Positions 33,770 through 43,311 of a stretch of 64,000 nt of DNA are shown here, piece after piece (the stretch's first letter is position 1; each line of letters starts with the position of its first letter). A model generated the notes under the pieces. The model worked only from the letters and a program-made list of their open reading frames with translations. It ran no database searches and was not told the DNA's origin. A program made the translations under genes and the position numbers. Source of the DNA: Rhizobiaceae bacterium (lineage in GTDB: Bacteria; Pseudomonadota; Alphaproteobacteria; Rhizobiales; Rhizobiaceae); assembly GCA_028281105.1 (NCBI GenBank), contig JANQKQ010000025.1, positions 17,611 to 81,610 of the forward strand, given 5' to 3'.

Positions 33770-34750
33770 CTAGCTTCCCGCACGCGCGCCATGCTCGACA
33801 TACCACTCGACCAGGCTCGGCAGTCCCTTTTCAAACGGGATGGCCGGGGAATATCCCAAACCGGCGAGCTTGGAGATGTCGGGGCATCGGCGCTGGGTAC
33901 TGCCGGCCGTCAACTCGCCCTCGATGAGGTTGGGCTCCCGACCGAGAATGGCGAAGGTCTTTTCGACGACCTGACGGATCGTCAGCTCTTCCGGGTTGCC
34001 GATGTTGTAGATGTCGTGATGCTCCCCTCGTGCGAGCATGCACATGACGCCGGTGGCGAAATCATCGATATGCACGAAGGACCGCGTTTGCGTGCCGTCG
34101 CCCTGGATTTCGAAGTCGACCGGACCGGACGGTGTAGCGGCGATCGCGTCCATGGCGCGCATGGTGAACTGCGGCAGCACATGTTCCCAGCCCATGTCGG
34201 GGCCGTAGACGTTGTGCGGGCGGAAGGTCATCACCCGATCGAAGCCGTTGCGTCCATAGTTGGTGGCCATCAGCTCACAGGCGATCTTGCCTCCGCCGTA
34301 GGAGTATCGCGGATTGAGAACGTCCGGCACGACCATGGGGACGTCTTCCGGCGTCGGGATGGTCGGCGGTGTCTGGTAGACTTCCGAACTGGAAGCCAGC
34401 ACCAGTTCGCCGATATCGCTGGCGCGACAGGCGTCGAGCACGGCCAGCATGCCGCGAATGGCGATGTCCAGCACCAGCTCCGGTTTTGAGTAGAAAAACT
34501 CGGTCCCGTTCACGTAAGCCAGGTGGATGATGGCCTGCCGCCCTTTGGCGGCGGCTGCCACAGCGGCGGCGTCACGGATATCGGCTTCGACAAACTCGAT
34601 GTCGTTTTCGATCTCCGCCAGGCGGGAGAAGTTGCCGCGCGAATTGTTGTCGAGCACGCATACCGAATGGCCTTCCGCCACCAGTCGCTTGACGATGGCG
34701 GAGCCGATGAAACCGGTTCCGCCGGTGACCAGATATCGTTTGCTACCCAC
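33770..34750 (-). CDS. NAD-dependent epimerase/dehydratase
   Basis: A 326-residue extended SDR protein. It has the NAD loop TGGTGFIGSA (about 9-18), the catalytic serine block LASSSEVYQTP and YSYGGGK carrying the YxxxK pair. The FRPHNVYGPDMG segment is typical of nucleotide-sugar 4-epimerases or dehydratases acting on UDP/dTDP sugars. The exact substrate is unclear. It lies 20 bases after the C-methyltransferase start-proximal end of the operon and 13 bases downstream of a UDP-sugar dehydrogenase gene. Confidence 0.83.
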   Translation of the reverse strand: MGSKRYLVTGGTGFIGSAIVKRLVAEGHSVCVLDNNSRGNFSRLAEIENDIEFVEADIRDAAAVAAAAKGRQAIIHLAYVNGTEFFYSKPELVLDIAIRGMLAVLDACRASDIGELVLASSSEVYQTPPTIPTPEDVPMVVPDVLNPRYSYGGGKIACELMATNYGRNGFDRVMTFRPHNVYGPDMGWEHVLPQFTMRAMDAIAATPSGPVDFEIQGDGTQTRSFVHIDDFATGVMCMLARGEHHDIYNIGNPEELTIRQVVEKTFAILGREPNLIEGELTAGSTQRRCPDISKLAGLGYSPAIPFEKGLPSLVEWYVEHGARAGS

Positions 34751-34763
34751 TTCGACGCCCCGC

Positions 34764-36107
34764 CTAGATGGTGCTTCCGTGGCTGCCTAAGGCGATATAG
34801 CGAACCTCATCGGCAAGATGTAAGTCCGACGACCTGAAGCTGTTCCAGAAATCATAGATGACCCCTGGCTGCGCCATTGTGGTCGACAAATGTCCGATCG
34901 GCATTGCCGAAAACACCGGGTGGTTGTTCATGATCGCCACCAGGCTGCTTCCCGCAAACGCGGCCTCCAGTGTGTCGACCGGCTCCAGGCCGAACTCCTT
35001 GATTTCCGCCGGAGCGACCACCGCGTCGTAACCTCGAAACACCGCATCGGGGAAAGCATCGCGCAGCCGCTGCAGCACCGGGCGCGCCATGGTGCCGCGC
35101 AGATCGTCCGTTGCCGGCCGGCCTTTGAACGCGATACCCATCAGCGCAATCACCGGGCGCTGCGGAAAACCGGAAAGCGAAGCCGTCGTGCCCTTGAGGA
35201 AATCCACCACCTCGGACGGCTGGCGCTCGTTGATCATGCGTGCGGCCATGGCGATCTCCGGCTCCACGCCGCGTTCGCGCAAACCTTCGGCCAGAATGTA
35301 GGGATCTTTCTCCAGACACGGACCGCCCACCGGACCGGGCATAGGGATGTTGGTCCGCGGGTAGCCGAGCTTTCCCGCGTCGATGACCTCGGCCGCGCTG
35401 ACGCCAATCGCATCGCAGGCCCGCGCCACCTCGTTTGCGTAGGCGAACGCGACGTCGCGCTGGGCGTTGTCGATCAATTTGATCATCTCGGCCGTTTCCA
35501 CATCGCTGACGCGCACCACGGTGGGGGTGAGAAACTGAAACAGTTGCGAGGACCGGACGGCGGCGGATGGCGTCATCCCGCCGACAATCTGCGGCAGTTG
35601 GCGAAGCTCCGTCAACGCCTTGCCTTCCAGTGTCCTTTCCGGGCAGAAGGCCAGCTCATAGCGCTTGCCGGATGCATCGAGTATCGGTGTCACGACGTTG
35701 CGCGTGGCGCCCAGTTTTACCGTCGAGCGCATGATGACCAGATCGCCATCGGCGATGTTGCGGGCGACTTCGCCGGCGACGCTCTCGATCATGTCGAGGC
35801 GGGCCTCGCCTCGGGCGGAAAGCGGCGTTCCGACCGTGATGATGTAGACGGTGCCGTCCCACGATTGCGGCACTGTCTTGGCGTATTCGAAGTGGCCGGT
35901 CTTGATCACTCGTTGCAGGCGGTCTTCGAGTCCGGGCTCGTGGAAATGCGCCCTGCCCTTGGAGAGCTGGTCGAGAACCTCGTCACGGATTTCCACGCCG
36001 AGCACCTTGAACCCCACATCGGCCATGGCCGCGGCGAGGGTGAGGCCGACATAGCCCAGGCCCAGCACACAGACTTTTTGATCCTTGAAACCATCGACGC
36101 TGCTCAT
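34764..36107 (-). CDS. Nucleotide sugar dehydrogenase (UDP-ManNAc/UDP-hexose dehydrogenase family)
   Basis: A 447-residue UDP-sugar 6-dehydrogenase. The N-terminal Rossmann domain begins CVLGLGYVGLTLA (about 13-25). The central helical block has the catalytic cysteine in GGPCLEKDPY, and the C-terminal UDP-binding domain includes GIAFKGRPATDDLRG (conserved portion). It oxidises a UDP-hexose C6 alcohol to the carboxylate in two NAD-dependent steps, giving a uronic acid donor. The GPCLEKD variant differs from the [10 protein letters not shown] of the second dehydrogenase, so the two probably have different substrates. Confidence 0.88.
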   Translation of the reverse strand: MSSVDGFKDQKVCVLGLGYVGLTLAAAMADVGFKVLGVEIRDEVLDQLSKGRAHFHEPGLEDRLQRVIKTGHFEYAKTVPQSWDGTVYIITVGTPLSARGEARLDMIESVAGEVARNIADGDLVIMRSTVKLGATRNVVTPILDASGKRYELAFCPERTLEGKALTELRQLPQIVGGMTPSAAVRSSQLFQFLTPTVVRVSDVETAEMIKLIDNAQRDVAFAYANEVARACDAIGVSAAEVIDAGKLGYPRTNIPMPGPVGGPCLEKDPYILAEGLRERGVEPEIAMAARMINERQPSEVVDFLKGTTASLSGFPQRPVIALMGIAFKGRPATDDLRGTMARPVLQRLRDAFPDAVFRGYDAVVAPAEIKEFGLEPVDTLEAAFAGSSLVAIMNNHPVFSAMPIGHLSTTMAQPGVIYDFWNSFRSSDLHLADEVRYIALGSHGSTI

Positions 36108-36174
36108 GATCTAGACAAACGCCTCCAAGAAGCCGCGTTCCCGGTTTCGGCGGCCAGGTCGAACTCTCGGCCGC

Positions 36175-37275
36175 CTATTGGCCATCGCTACCGACCTCGT
36201 AGCCGTGCTGTTTCATCAAATGGTCCCGCTCGGCCAGTTTCAGGTCCTCGCGCGCCATCTGGCTCACGAGTTCCTCGAAGCTGGTCTTCGGCACCCAACC
36301 GAGTTTTTCTCTCGCTTTTTGCGGGTCGCCCAACAGAGATTCCACTTCCGTCGGTCTGAAATAGCGGGGATCGACTCTGACAATGGGGCTGCCGTCACCG
36401 CCGTTGAGCGCGCCTACCTCGTCGACGCCGCGGCCGCTCCAGTCGATTTTCAACTCCAGTTCGCCGGCGGCCGCGTCGACGAAGTCGCGCACGCTGTGCT
36501 GCTCGCCGGTGGCGATGACGAAGTCGTCGGGTTGTTCCTGCTGCAGCATCAGCCACTGCATCTCGACATAGTCGCGCGCGTGACCCCAGTCGCGCTTCGC
36601 ATCGAGATTGCCCAGGTACAGGCAATCCTGCAGCCCGAGCTTAATTCTGGCCAGTGCCCTGGTTATCTTGCGCGTGACAAATGTCTCACCGCGAATGGGG
36701 CTCTCATGGTTGAACAAGATCCCGTTGCACGCATAGATGCCGTAGGCTTCCCGGTAGTTGACCGTAATCCAGTAGGCGTACAGTTTTGCCGCCGCGTAGG
36801 GGCTGCGCGGATAGAACGGCGTGGTCTCGGACTGCGGGACTTGTCGGGCGTTGCCGAACATCTCGGAGGTGCTGGCCTGATAGAACCGGGTCCTTGCTTC
36901 GAGCCCTAATATCCGGATCGCCTCCAGCAGACGCAGGGCGCCAAGCGCATCGGAGTTCGCGGTGTATTCGGGTTCCTCGAAACTCACAGCGACGTGCGAC
37001 TGGGCGGCGAGGTTGTAGATCTCGTCGGGCTGGACCTGCTGAATAATACGGATGAGGCTGGTGCTGTCCGTCAGGTCTCCGTGATGCAGGAAGAAACGCA
37101 CATTGTCTTCATGCTGGTCGCGATAGAGATGATCGATCCGGTCCGTGTTGAACAGGCTAGTGCGGCGCTTGATGCCGTGGACGATATAGCCCTTGTCGAG
37201 AAGGAATTCCGCCAGATAGGCGCCATCCTGTCCGGTGACGCCGGTTATCAGGGCCGTCTTTGCCTCACCGGTCAT
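36175..37275 (-). CDS. gmd: GDP-mannose 4,6-dehydratase
   Basis: A 366-residue SDR enzyme with the Gmd hallmark [17 protein letters not shown] (about 14-30), [14 protein letters not shown], the Ser/Thr-Glu catalytic block STSEMFG and YAAAK. It converts GDP-D-mannose to GDP-4-keto-6-deoxy-mannose, using the product of ManC. It overlaps the fucose synthase gene by 11 bases, the usual gmd-fcl pairing. The 67-base gap downstream carries no gene. Confidence 0.96.
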   Translation of the reverse strand: MTGEAKTALITGVTGQDGAYLAEFLLDKGYIVHGIKRRTSLFNTDRIDHLYRDQHEDNVRFFLHHGDLTDSTSLIRIIQQVQPDEIYNLAAQSHVAVSFEEPEYTANSDALGALRLLEAIRILGLEARTRFYQASTSEMFGNARQVPQSETTPFYPRSPYAAAKLYAYWITVNYREAYGIYACNGILFNHESPIRGETFVTRKITRALARIKLGLQDCLYLGNLDAKRDWGHARDYVEMQWLMLQQEQPDDFVIATGEQHSVRDFVDAAAGELELKIDWSGRGVDEVGALNGGDGSPIVRVDPRYFRPTEVESLLGDPQKAREKLGWVPKTSFEELVSQMAREDLKLAERDHLMKQHGYEVGSDGQ

Positions 37276-38248
37276 CGACGTGTCTCCTCAGGAAATCTTC
37301 GTAAGCCAGCGCCAAGCCTTCTCCCAACTCGACCTGCGGTTGCCATCCAAGACCACGAAGGCGCCTGTCGTCCAACAGCTTGCGTGGCATGCCGTCGGGC
37401 TTGGAAGTATCGAATTGGATCGTTCCGGTGAACCCCACGGCCCGCGCGATCAGTTCGGCGAGTTCGCCTATGGTGACCTCGTGGCCGTTGCCGATGTTGA
37501 GATGGTTTTGTCCCTCGGCGAGGTTGGCGGCGTAGGTGGCCCGATCCAGGTTCATCACGTGGATGCAAGCTGCGGCCATGTCGTCCACATACAGGAATTC
37601 GCGGCGCGGCGTGCCGGTGCCCCAGACCGAAACGCTGGCGTCGTTTGCGAGCTTGGCCTCATGGAAACGCCGGATAAGCCCCGGCACCACGTGGCTGTTT
37701 TGCGGGTGGTAGTTGTCGCCGGGCCCATACAGGTTGGTCGGCATGACGCACCGATAGTCCACCCCATCGGTGTCGCCATATTGCCGATTGTAGCTGTCGC
37801 ACAGGTTCATGCCGGCGATCTTGGCAATTGCATAAGGGGCGTTGGTGGGCTCCAGAGCCCCGGCGAGCAATGCCTCTTCGGGCATCGGCTGTTCCGCCAG
37901 CCTGGGATAGATGCACGCCGACCCCAGAAACAGCAGTTTCTTGATCCCGGCGCGAAACGCGCCATGGATGACGTTGGCCTCGATCATGAGATTTTCGTAG
38001 ATGAAGTCGGCCGGGTACGTGTTGTTCGCTCCAATACCTCCGACCTTGGCGGCGGCGAGGTAGATTTCGTCGGGGCGTTCCTTATCGAGAAGGGCGTGCA
38101 CCGACGATTGTTCGGTGAGATCGAGTTGCGAGTGAGTGAGCTGGAGCAGCCGGTTCTGCGGGTGGCCTGAAGCCAACAGCAGGCGGGTGAGCGCCGAGCC
38201 GACCATGCCGCGATGACCCGCGACGTAGATTTTTCCGTGCTCAGTCAA
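37265..38248 (-). CDS. fcl: GDP-L-fucose synthase
   Basis: A 327-residue SDR epimerase-reductase. It has the NADP loop [10 protein letters not shown] (about 12-21), the catalytic GSACIYP serine/cysteine block, YAIAK with Tyr/Lys, and the [19 protein letters not shown] family segment. It epimerises and reduces GDP-4-keto-6-deoxy-mannose to GDP-L-fucose. Together with manC and gmd this gives a complete route from mannose-1-phosphate to GDP-fucose, so the polysaccharide probably contains L-fucose. Confidence 0.95.
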   Translation of the reverse strand: MTEHGKIYVAGHRGMVGSALTRLLLASGHPQNRLLQLTHSQLDLTEQSSVHALLDKERPDEIYLAAAKVGGIGANNTYPADFIYENLMIEANVIHGAFRAGIKKLLFLGSACIYPRLAEQPMPEEALLAGALEPTNAPYAIAKIAGMNLCDSYNRQYGDTDGVDYRCVMPTNLYGPGDNYHPQNSHVVPGLIRRFHEAKLANDASVSVWGTGTPRREFLYVDDMAAACIHVMNLDRATYAANLAEGQNHLNIGNGHEVTIGELAELIARAVGFTGTIQFDTSKPDGMPRKLLDDRRLRGLGWQPQVELGEGLALAYEDFLRRHVDDR

Positions 38249-38278
38249 TTTCTGGACTTCCGGTATCGGCGTCGGGTT

Positions 38279-39556
38279 TCACAGTCGCAGGTCGGCGTCC
38301 TGCCGGCCGAGAATGTATTTCAGGTCGTAGATGACATGATTGGCCTTGCCCAGTCGCCGCAACGCGTCGGCGCCCATCTGCCTGAACTGGTCGTGGGCGA
38401 CTGCGAGGATGATGGCGTCATACGCGCCTTCGTCCGGTTCATCGATGACGTCGATGCCGTATTCGCGTTGCGCATGGCCGTCATTCACCCAGGGGTCGAA
38501 CACATCGACCTTGCATTGATATTCGAGCAGCTCTTCGACGATATCCACCACCTTGGTATTGCGGATATCGGGACAGTTCTCCTTGAACGTGAAGCCCATG
38601 ACGAGCACTTTGGCCCCGTTGACCGGGATGTCGCGCGTGGCCATCTGCTTGACGAGCTGGGTGACCACATGGGCCGCCATCGCGTCGTTGATGCGCCGGC
38701 CGGCCAGAATGACTTCCGGATTGTGGCCGATCGCCTGCGCCTTGTGGGTGAGGTAGTATGGGTCGACGCCGATGCAGTGTCCGCCCACCAGGCCGGGCCG
38801 GTACGACTGGAAGTTCCATTTGCTCTCGGCAGCTTTCAACACCGCCTCGGTGTCGAGGCCGATGCGGTTGAAGATCAGCGCCAGTTCGTTGATCAAAGCG
38901 ATATTGAGATCGCGCTGGGTGTTTTCGATGACCTTTGCCGCTTCGGCCACCCTGATGCTCTCGGCGCGGTGGGTGCCGGCGGTGATGATCTCGCGATAGA
39001 GCGCGTCGACCAGATCGGCCACCTGCGGCGTGGAACCGGAGGTGACCTTCTTGATGTCCGGCAGGCGGTGCTTCTTGTCACCGGGATTGATGCGCTCGGA
39101 GCTGTAGCCGCAATAGAAGTCGGTGTTGAACGTCAGGCCCGAAACCCGCTCCAGGATCGGCACGCAGTCTTCCTCGGTCGCGCCGGGATAGACGGTGGAT
39201 TCGTAGATCACCAGATCGCCGGGGCGCAGGAGCCCGCCAACGGTTTTCGATGCCTCGAACAGCAGGGTGAGATCGGGTTGCTTGTCCTCGCTGATCGGCG
39301 TGGGAACCGTGATGATGTAGCAATTGCAACCGGCGAGGTCTTCGGCGCTGTTGGTGAACCGCAGATGGCGCGCGCGGGAGAGTTCTTGCGCGGTGGTCTC
39401 GAGATTGACGTCGATACCCGATTTGAGCGCCTCGATGCGCTCGCCGCTTACATCGAAACCGACCACCGGCCGCCGTTTGGCGAACTCAACGGCGAGCGGC
39501 AGGCCGACATAACCCAGCCCGACGACCGCGATCCTGATGTCGGCGAGATCGATCAT
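38279..39556 (-). CDS. tviB: UDP-N-acetylhexosamine 6-dehydrogenase, TviB/WbpO type
   Basis: The 425-residue protein starts at the ATG at 39556, overlapping the epimerase gene by 4 bases; a long upstream extension in the same frame is only open by chance. It has the NAD loop [12 protein letters not shown] (about 11-22), a YESTVYPG block, the catalytic cysteine in [12 protein letters not shown], and [15 protein letters not shown] in the UDP domain. [12 protein letters not shown] with PDIRNTK is characteristic of the TviB/WbpO/WbpA group, which oxidises UDP-GlcNAc or UDP-GalNAc to the uronic acid. The symbol denotes that group. Confidence 0.87.
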   Translation of the reverse strand: MIDLADIRIAVVGLGYVGLPLAVEFAKRRPVVGFDVSGERIEALKSGIDVNLETTAQELSRARHLRFTNSAEDLAGCNCYIITVPTPISEDKQPDLTLLFEASKTVGGLLRPGDLVIYESTVYPGATEEDCVPILERVSGLTFNTDFYCGYSSERINPGDKKHRLPDIKKVTSGSTPQVADLVDALYREIITAGTHRAESIRVAEAAKVIENTQRDLNIALINELALIFNRIGLDTEAVLKAAESKWNFQSYRPGLVGGHCIGVDPYYLTHKAQAIGHNPEVILAGRRINDAMAAHVVTQLVKQMATRDIPVNGAKVLVMGFTFKENCPDIRNTKVVDIVEELLEYQCKVDVFDPWVNDGHAQREYGIDVIDEPDEGAYDAIILAVAHDQFRQMGADALRRLGKANHVIYDLKYILGRQDADLRL

Positions 39557-40566
39557 CGAGCTACTTCGTAATAGGACAGATACCAGTCGACGAAGCGCTC
39601 GATCCCGACTTCGACGGTAGTCACGGGCCGGTAGTCGAACTGCTCGACGAGATCGTCGATGTCGGCGCAGGTTTCCGGCATATCGCCGGGCTGCATCGGC
39701 AGCATCTGCTTTTCGGCCGTTCGGCCCAACACCCGTTCGAGTTCGCCGATATATTTCATCAGCTCGACCGGCCGGTTGTTGCCGATGTTGTAGACGCGCC
39801 AGGGCGCCATCGACGTGCCGGGGTCCGGACGGTCGCCTTTCCAGGCAGCGGCCGGCGCGGCGGGCCGGTCCAGGACCCGGATCGTGCCTTCGACGATGTC
39901 GTCGACATAGGTGAAGTCGCGGCGGTGCTGGCCGTGATTGAACACCGGGATGGGTTCGCCGGCCAGGATCGCGGCGGTGAACTTGAACAAGGCCATGTCC
40001 GGGCGGCCCCACGGGCCATAGACGGTGAAGAAACGCAGGCCCGTGGTCGGCAGGCCGTGAATATGGCTGTAGGCGTGCGCCATCAGCTCGTTGGACTTCT
40101 TGCTGGCGGCGTAAAGGTTCAGCGGGTGGTCCACATTGTGGTGGACGGAGAACGGGGTGGTCGTGTTGGCGCCGTAGACGCTGGAGCTGCTGGCATAAAC
40201 CAGATGCTCGACGCCGATGTCGCGGCAGCCTTCCAGAATATGGGCAAAACCGACGATGTTGCTGTTGATGTAGGCAAGCGGGTTTTCAAGCGAGTACCGT
40301 ACGCCGGCCTGGGCGGCCAGGTTGACCACGCGCTTGGGCTTGTGGGTGGCGAACGCATCGGCGACGGCCTCGCGATCGGCGATGTCGAGCCGCAGATGCG
40401 TATAAGCGGCATGCTCCGCGTTGCGCGCCAGCCGGGCTTCCTTGATGGCCGGATCGTAATAGTCGTTGTGGTTGTCGATGCCGATGACCGGGTCGCCACG
40501 CTCCAGCAATCGCAGACAAAGCGCAGAACCGATAAACCCGGCCGCTCCCGTCACCAGGATGCTCAT
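39553..40566 (-). CDS. UDP-glucuronate 4-epimerase-type NAD-dependent epimerase
   Basis: A 337-residue SDR enzyme with the loop [11 protein letters not shown] (about 6-16), the [15 protein letters not shown] segment characteristic of UDP-GlcA 4-epimerases (LspL/GAE group), the SSSSVYG serine block and YAASKKSNE. The typical [14 protein letters not shown] stretch follows. It interconverts UDP-glucuronate and UDP-galacturonate, or the HexNAcA equivalents given its coupling to the TviB-type dehydrogenase with a 4-base overlap. Uronic acid donors of this kind are the expected substrates of the amidotransferases in the locus. Confidence 0.88.
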   Translation of the reverse strand: MSILVTGAAGFIGSALCLRLLERGDPVIGIDNHNDYYDPAIKEARLARNAEHAAYTHLRLDIADREAVADAFATHKPKRVVNLAAQAGVRYSLENPLAYINSNIVGFAHILEGCRDIGVEHLVYASSSSVYGANTTTPFSVHHNVDHPLNLYAASKKSNELMAHAYSHIHGLPTTGLRFFTVYGPWGRPDMALFKFTAAILAGEPIPVFNHGQHRRDFTYVDDIVEGTIRVLDRPAAPAAAWKGDRPDPGTSMAPWRVYNIGNNRPVELMKYIGELERVLGRTAEKQMLPMQPGDMPETCADIDDLVEQFDYRPVTTVEVGIERFVDWYLSYYEVAR

Positions 40567-40670
40567 CTTGGTTTCGCCTCCTTGCGGGCGTCGGTCGATG
40601 TTCCAACGCCGCGGCTTGCCAGATCACTCACCGGAGCTTCCCCCGCAACGCTGGATTAAGTGACGACGTC

Positions 40671-41828
40671 TCATAGCGAGCCGTAGAGCATGAGCGTGCG
40701 CTCAATCACATGCTCGCGCGAGAAGCCGTCGAGAATTCTTCGCCGGCCCTCGGCGCCGAGTTTCCTGCGCCGCTTGGCATCGCCGACCAATTCCTCGATC
40801 GCGTCCGCCAGCGCTTCCGGGTCCTTGGCGGGCACGACCAGGCCGTTGACGCCGTCTTCCACCACTTCCAGACAGCCGGGATTATCGCTGCAAACGATCG
40901 CCCGGCCGCATGAGGCCGCCTCCAGCAGCGACAGCGGAACCCCCTCGCCGTAGTAGGTCGGCAGGCAGGCGATATGGGAGGTTGCCCAGACCTGTTCGAT
41001 GTCGCTACGCCAGCCCCACCACTCCACATTGTCGGCCTTCGCCCATTCGCGGACCGTGCGATCGCTCACCGAACGCGGATTGCGTGCATCGGGTTCACCG
41101 ACCAGGGTTATCACGCAGTCCACTGCGCGTTTGGCGAGCAGTTCGGCGGCCTTGACCAGGTCACCGACCCCCTTCTCCCACAACAGCCGGGAAACGAAAG
41201 CAATGCGAACCGGTCCGGCGGGCTCCGGCGACGGGGCAAATCGCCTAGTATCAACGCCGGAGCCGCGGATGAGAACCAGCTTGCCGCGCCGCAGGCCCAT
41301 CTTGTCGATCAAGGTCTTCCAGTCCGCCTGGTTTTGCACGATTACCCGCCCATGATTTGCCTTCAGCGCGATCTTCGTCGCCCAGCGCGCCAGCGGCTGC
41401 AACGCGCGATAGACGCCTCTCGTTTCCGCCGAGTTGAGATAACCCAGCCCCATGAAGGCATTCACCACGGCGGGAACGCCGGCGAGTCTTGCCGCGATCG
41501 AACCATACAGAACCGGTTTCAGCGCCACGTGATGGACGACCTGCGGCCTGGCGCTGCGATAGATGCGAAACAAGCGCCACAGCACGCCCAGATCGGCCAG
41601 CAGGTTGAGGCCGCTGCGCTGGAAATTGAGCGGGTAGAGATGGAAACCCTCACCTTCGATAATGTGTCCGTGCGCGCTGACCCGCGTGGCCACCGCGACC
41701 TCATAGCCGGCATCGCGCAGGGCGCGCGCGATCGGCAGGCGGTGCGAGCAGAAATACCAGTCCTCGGTCACCGCAAAGATCACGCGCGTTGGGCCCGAGC
41801 CGGCCGGGGCGCTGGAATCCGCCGACAT
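40671..41828 (-). CDS. Glycosyltransferase family 4 protein
   Basis: The 385-residue product is called from the ATG at 41828; an extension to a TTG at 41912 is open but has no ribosome site. The fold starts RVIFAVTEDWYFCSHRLPIA, a GT4 acceptor domain of the kind seen in undecaprenyl-linked second or third transferases. The donor domain shows SRLLWEKGVGDL, the acidic block YYGEGVPLSLLEAASCG and GCLEVVEDG. It is the first gene of the long leftward operon, after the leader that contains the second copy of the GTTCAA palindrome. The donor is unknown. Confidence 0.86.
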   Translation of the reverse strand: MSADSSAPAGSGPTRVIFAVTEDWYFCSHRLPIARALRDAGYEVAVATRVSAHGHIIEGEGFHLYPLNFQRSGLNLLADLGVLWRLFRIYRSARPQVVHHVALKPVLYGSIAARLAGVPAVVNAFMGLGYLNSAETRGVYRALQPLARWATKIALKANHGRVIVQNQADWKTLIDKMGLRRGKLVLIRGSGVDTRRFAPSPEPAGPVRIAFVSRLLWEKGVGDLVKAAELLAKRAVDCVITLVGEPDARNPRSVSDRTVREWAKADNVEWWGWRSDIEQVWATSHIACLPTYYGEGVPLSLLEAASCGRAIVCSDNPGCLEVVEDGVNGLVVPAKDPEALADAIEELVGDAKRRRKLGAEGRRRILDGFSREHVIERTLMLYGSL

Positions 41829-42020
41829 CAGAGGCTGCGGCCACTTGATCCGCGCAATGAGATGAACCGGGCGAACTTCACCAAGACCGGGCCACCACAA
41901 GCCGTTCGACAAAGAGCTGTTCGGGGAAATAACGGATTGAAGATCAACCCTGCATAGTTACCACACTGCGGGTGAATCGGTGGTACCCACAGTTACAAAT
42001 TTCCAGGCGGTTGTTATCAC

Positions 42021-42035
42021 GTTCAAAAATTGAAC
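42021..42035. promoter_or_regulatory. Operator-like palindrome, copy 2, in leader of glycosyltransferase operon
   Basis: GTTCAA-AAA-TTGAAC is a perfect 6-bp-arm palindrome 9 bases downstream of the NusG-like gene stop and about 190 bases before the glycosyltransferase ATG. The same core occurs at 43210-43223 before the winged-helix gene, and on the minus strand both copies continue GTG(A/G)TA. It is probably the binding site of the winged-helix regulator. Confidence 0.7.
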
Positions 42036-42043
42036 GCAATCGT

Positions 42044-42574
42044 TTATTGGTGCGCCAGGGACCAGGTATCCTGCTGGATGCGCACCTCGCGACCCATGAT
42101 GTCCAACAGCAGCCAGACCCGGTCCTTCTCGGGTATGGAAAGGACGGTCGCGATGAGATTTTCGAAAGGGCCATCGAGGATTTTCACGTTCGCGCCCGGT
42201 TCCAGGGCAGGCGCGACCGCTTGTTGCAATCGTCCTGCCGCCTCATAGGCCCGCAGCTTCTCGATGAAGCCTTCGGGCATGAAACCCAGGTTCTCGCGGA
42301 AGCGCACCACCGAACGCACGCCGACCGTCGAAAGCAGCGGCCGCCATTGAAACCGATCCTCGTCAAGCCGGACGAATACGTAGGAGGGAAAAAGCGGGCG
42401 GAGGACCTGCTCGGTCTTGCGCGCGTGCCGGCGCAGGCGCGCGATCATCGGGCAATAGGCGTCGTAGCCCTGGCGGGCGATGTTGGCGATCGCGGTGTTT
42501 TCCTGGTGCGCCCTGGTATAGAGCGCGATCCAGCCCAGCCGCCGGGCCTGCTGATTGCTCGTCACCACGTTCAT
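42044..42574 (-). CDS. NusG-family specialised antiterminator (RfaH/UpxY-like)
   Basis: A 176-residue NusG paralogue. The N-terminal NGN domain starts WIALYTRAHQE (about 15-25; tryptophan, tyrosine and histidine are typical) and includes PLFPSYVFVRLD (about 60-71). The C-terminal KOW segment reads PGANVKILDGPFENLIATVL (conserved portion). Housekeeping NusG is essential and linked to rpl genes; paralogues in polysaccharide loci act as operon-specific antiterminators. It overlaps the winged-helix regulator by 4 bases (ATGA), so both are made together. Confidence 0.9.
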   Translation of the reverse strand: MNVVTSNQQARRLGWIALYTRAHQENTAIANIARQGYDAYCPMIARLRRHARKTEQVLRPLFPSYVFVRLDEDRFQWRPLLSTVGVRSVVRFRENLGFMPEGFIEKLRAYEAAGRLQQAVAPALEPGANVKILDGPFENLIATVLSIPEKDRVWLLLDIMGREVRIQQDTWSLAHQ

Positions 42575-43179
42575 CGCAGGAATCCGGGAACGAGGAAGCG
42601 CGAGGGATCAAGTCCCAGCTCTGTGGTCACCTGGTCGTCGCCGATCAGTTCCTCGGACGACAGGTACTGGCATACGACCGCCGCGTCGATGTCGGGAGCG
42701 GCCCTGCGCAGGTCATCGACGCCGATGACCGGCGGCAGGCCGTCGCGCTGTTCGTGCGAGGTGTAGTGGTCGATGACGGCGACGACCGTAGGCCGGGAGT
42801 ATCTGCCTGCCACCATCAGCGCCAGTTCGGTGAGCTCGGTGTCGCCCACCAGAGCTATGCGGCTCCACCCCTCGCTCTGGCACCGGCGAAACAGATCGTC
42901 ATAGTTCTCCCGCCCCTTGCGGAAGATCTCGAAGCCGGCCTGCAGATAGCTGGCGGTAAGCCTGGTTTTTTCGCTGAAGCCGTCAGGCGTGAGATAGTAG
43001 AGATAGCGGCGCACCGGAGCCTGCTGTAGTTTGATCAACCCCTTGGTGACGCAGCGCTTCACGTGCCAGTTGATCATTCCGACCGAGATGCCGACCTCCT
43101 CGGCCAACCGCTTCTGCGAAATGGCCGGGTCGCGGTCGATCTCTTCGAGTATCTTGCGGGTTATTTCCTGATGTGCCAT
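42571..43179 (-). CDS. Winged helix-turn-helix regulator with C-terminal Rossmann-like domain
   Basis: The 202-residue protein starts at the ATG at 43179. Residues about 1-65 form a MarR/Lrp-like winged helix (QKRLAEEVGISVGMINWHVKR is the recognition region), as in EPS-associated MarR-type regulators. The C-terminal half looks like a small Rossmann-type fold (RIALVGDTELTELALMVAG ... TVVAVID), resembling sugar-nucleotide- or CoA-binding modules, so it may sense a nucleotide sugar. It is coupled to the NusG-like gene. A palindrome 30-44 bases before the ATG is probably its own operator. Confidence 0.83.
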   Translation of the reverse strand: MAHQEITRKILEEIDRDPAISQKRLAEEVGISVGMINWHVKRCVTKGLIKLQQAPVRRYLYYLTPDGFSEKTRLTASYLQAGFEIFRKGRENYDDLFRRCQSEGWSRIALVGDTELTELALMVAGRYSRPTVVAVIDHYTSHEQRDGLPPVIGVDDLRRAAPDIDAAVVCQYLSSEELIGDDQVTTELGLDPSRFLVPGFLR

Positions 43180-43209
43180 TGGCAGCCACGCGCGGGATAC
43201 GCATACCAC

Positions 43210-43223
43210 GTTCAAAAATTGAA
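43210..43223. promoter_or_regulatory. Operator-like palindrome, copy 1, before winged-helix regulator
   Basis: GTTCAAAAATTGAA repeats the core of the element at 42021-42035, missing only the last base of the right arm (T instead of C). It ends about 30 bases upstream of the regulator ATG, in the right place for autoregulation. Confidence 0.7.
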
Positions 43224-43311
43224 TACTGGCTGAGATAGGCTGAACGGACCTGGCCTGTCAAGGCTGTGTGGCGCGTTTGGTAAACCCGGATGTCGTCTAA
43301 CGGCGGCCGCC

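Noticed and set aside
41829..42043. Search for an RfaH ops element (GGCGGTAG) in the leader of the glycosyltransferase operon.
   Set aside because: No convincing match on the transcribed strand; the NusG paralogue may recognise another sequence.
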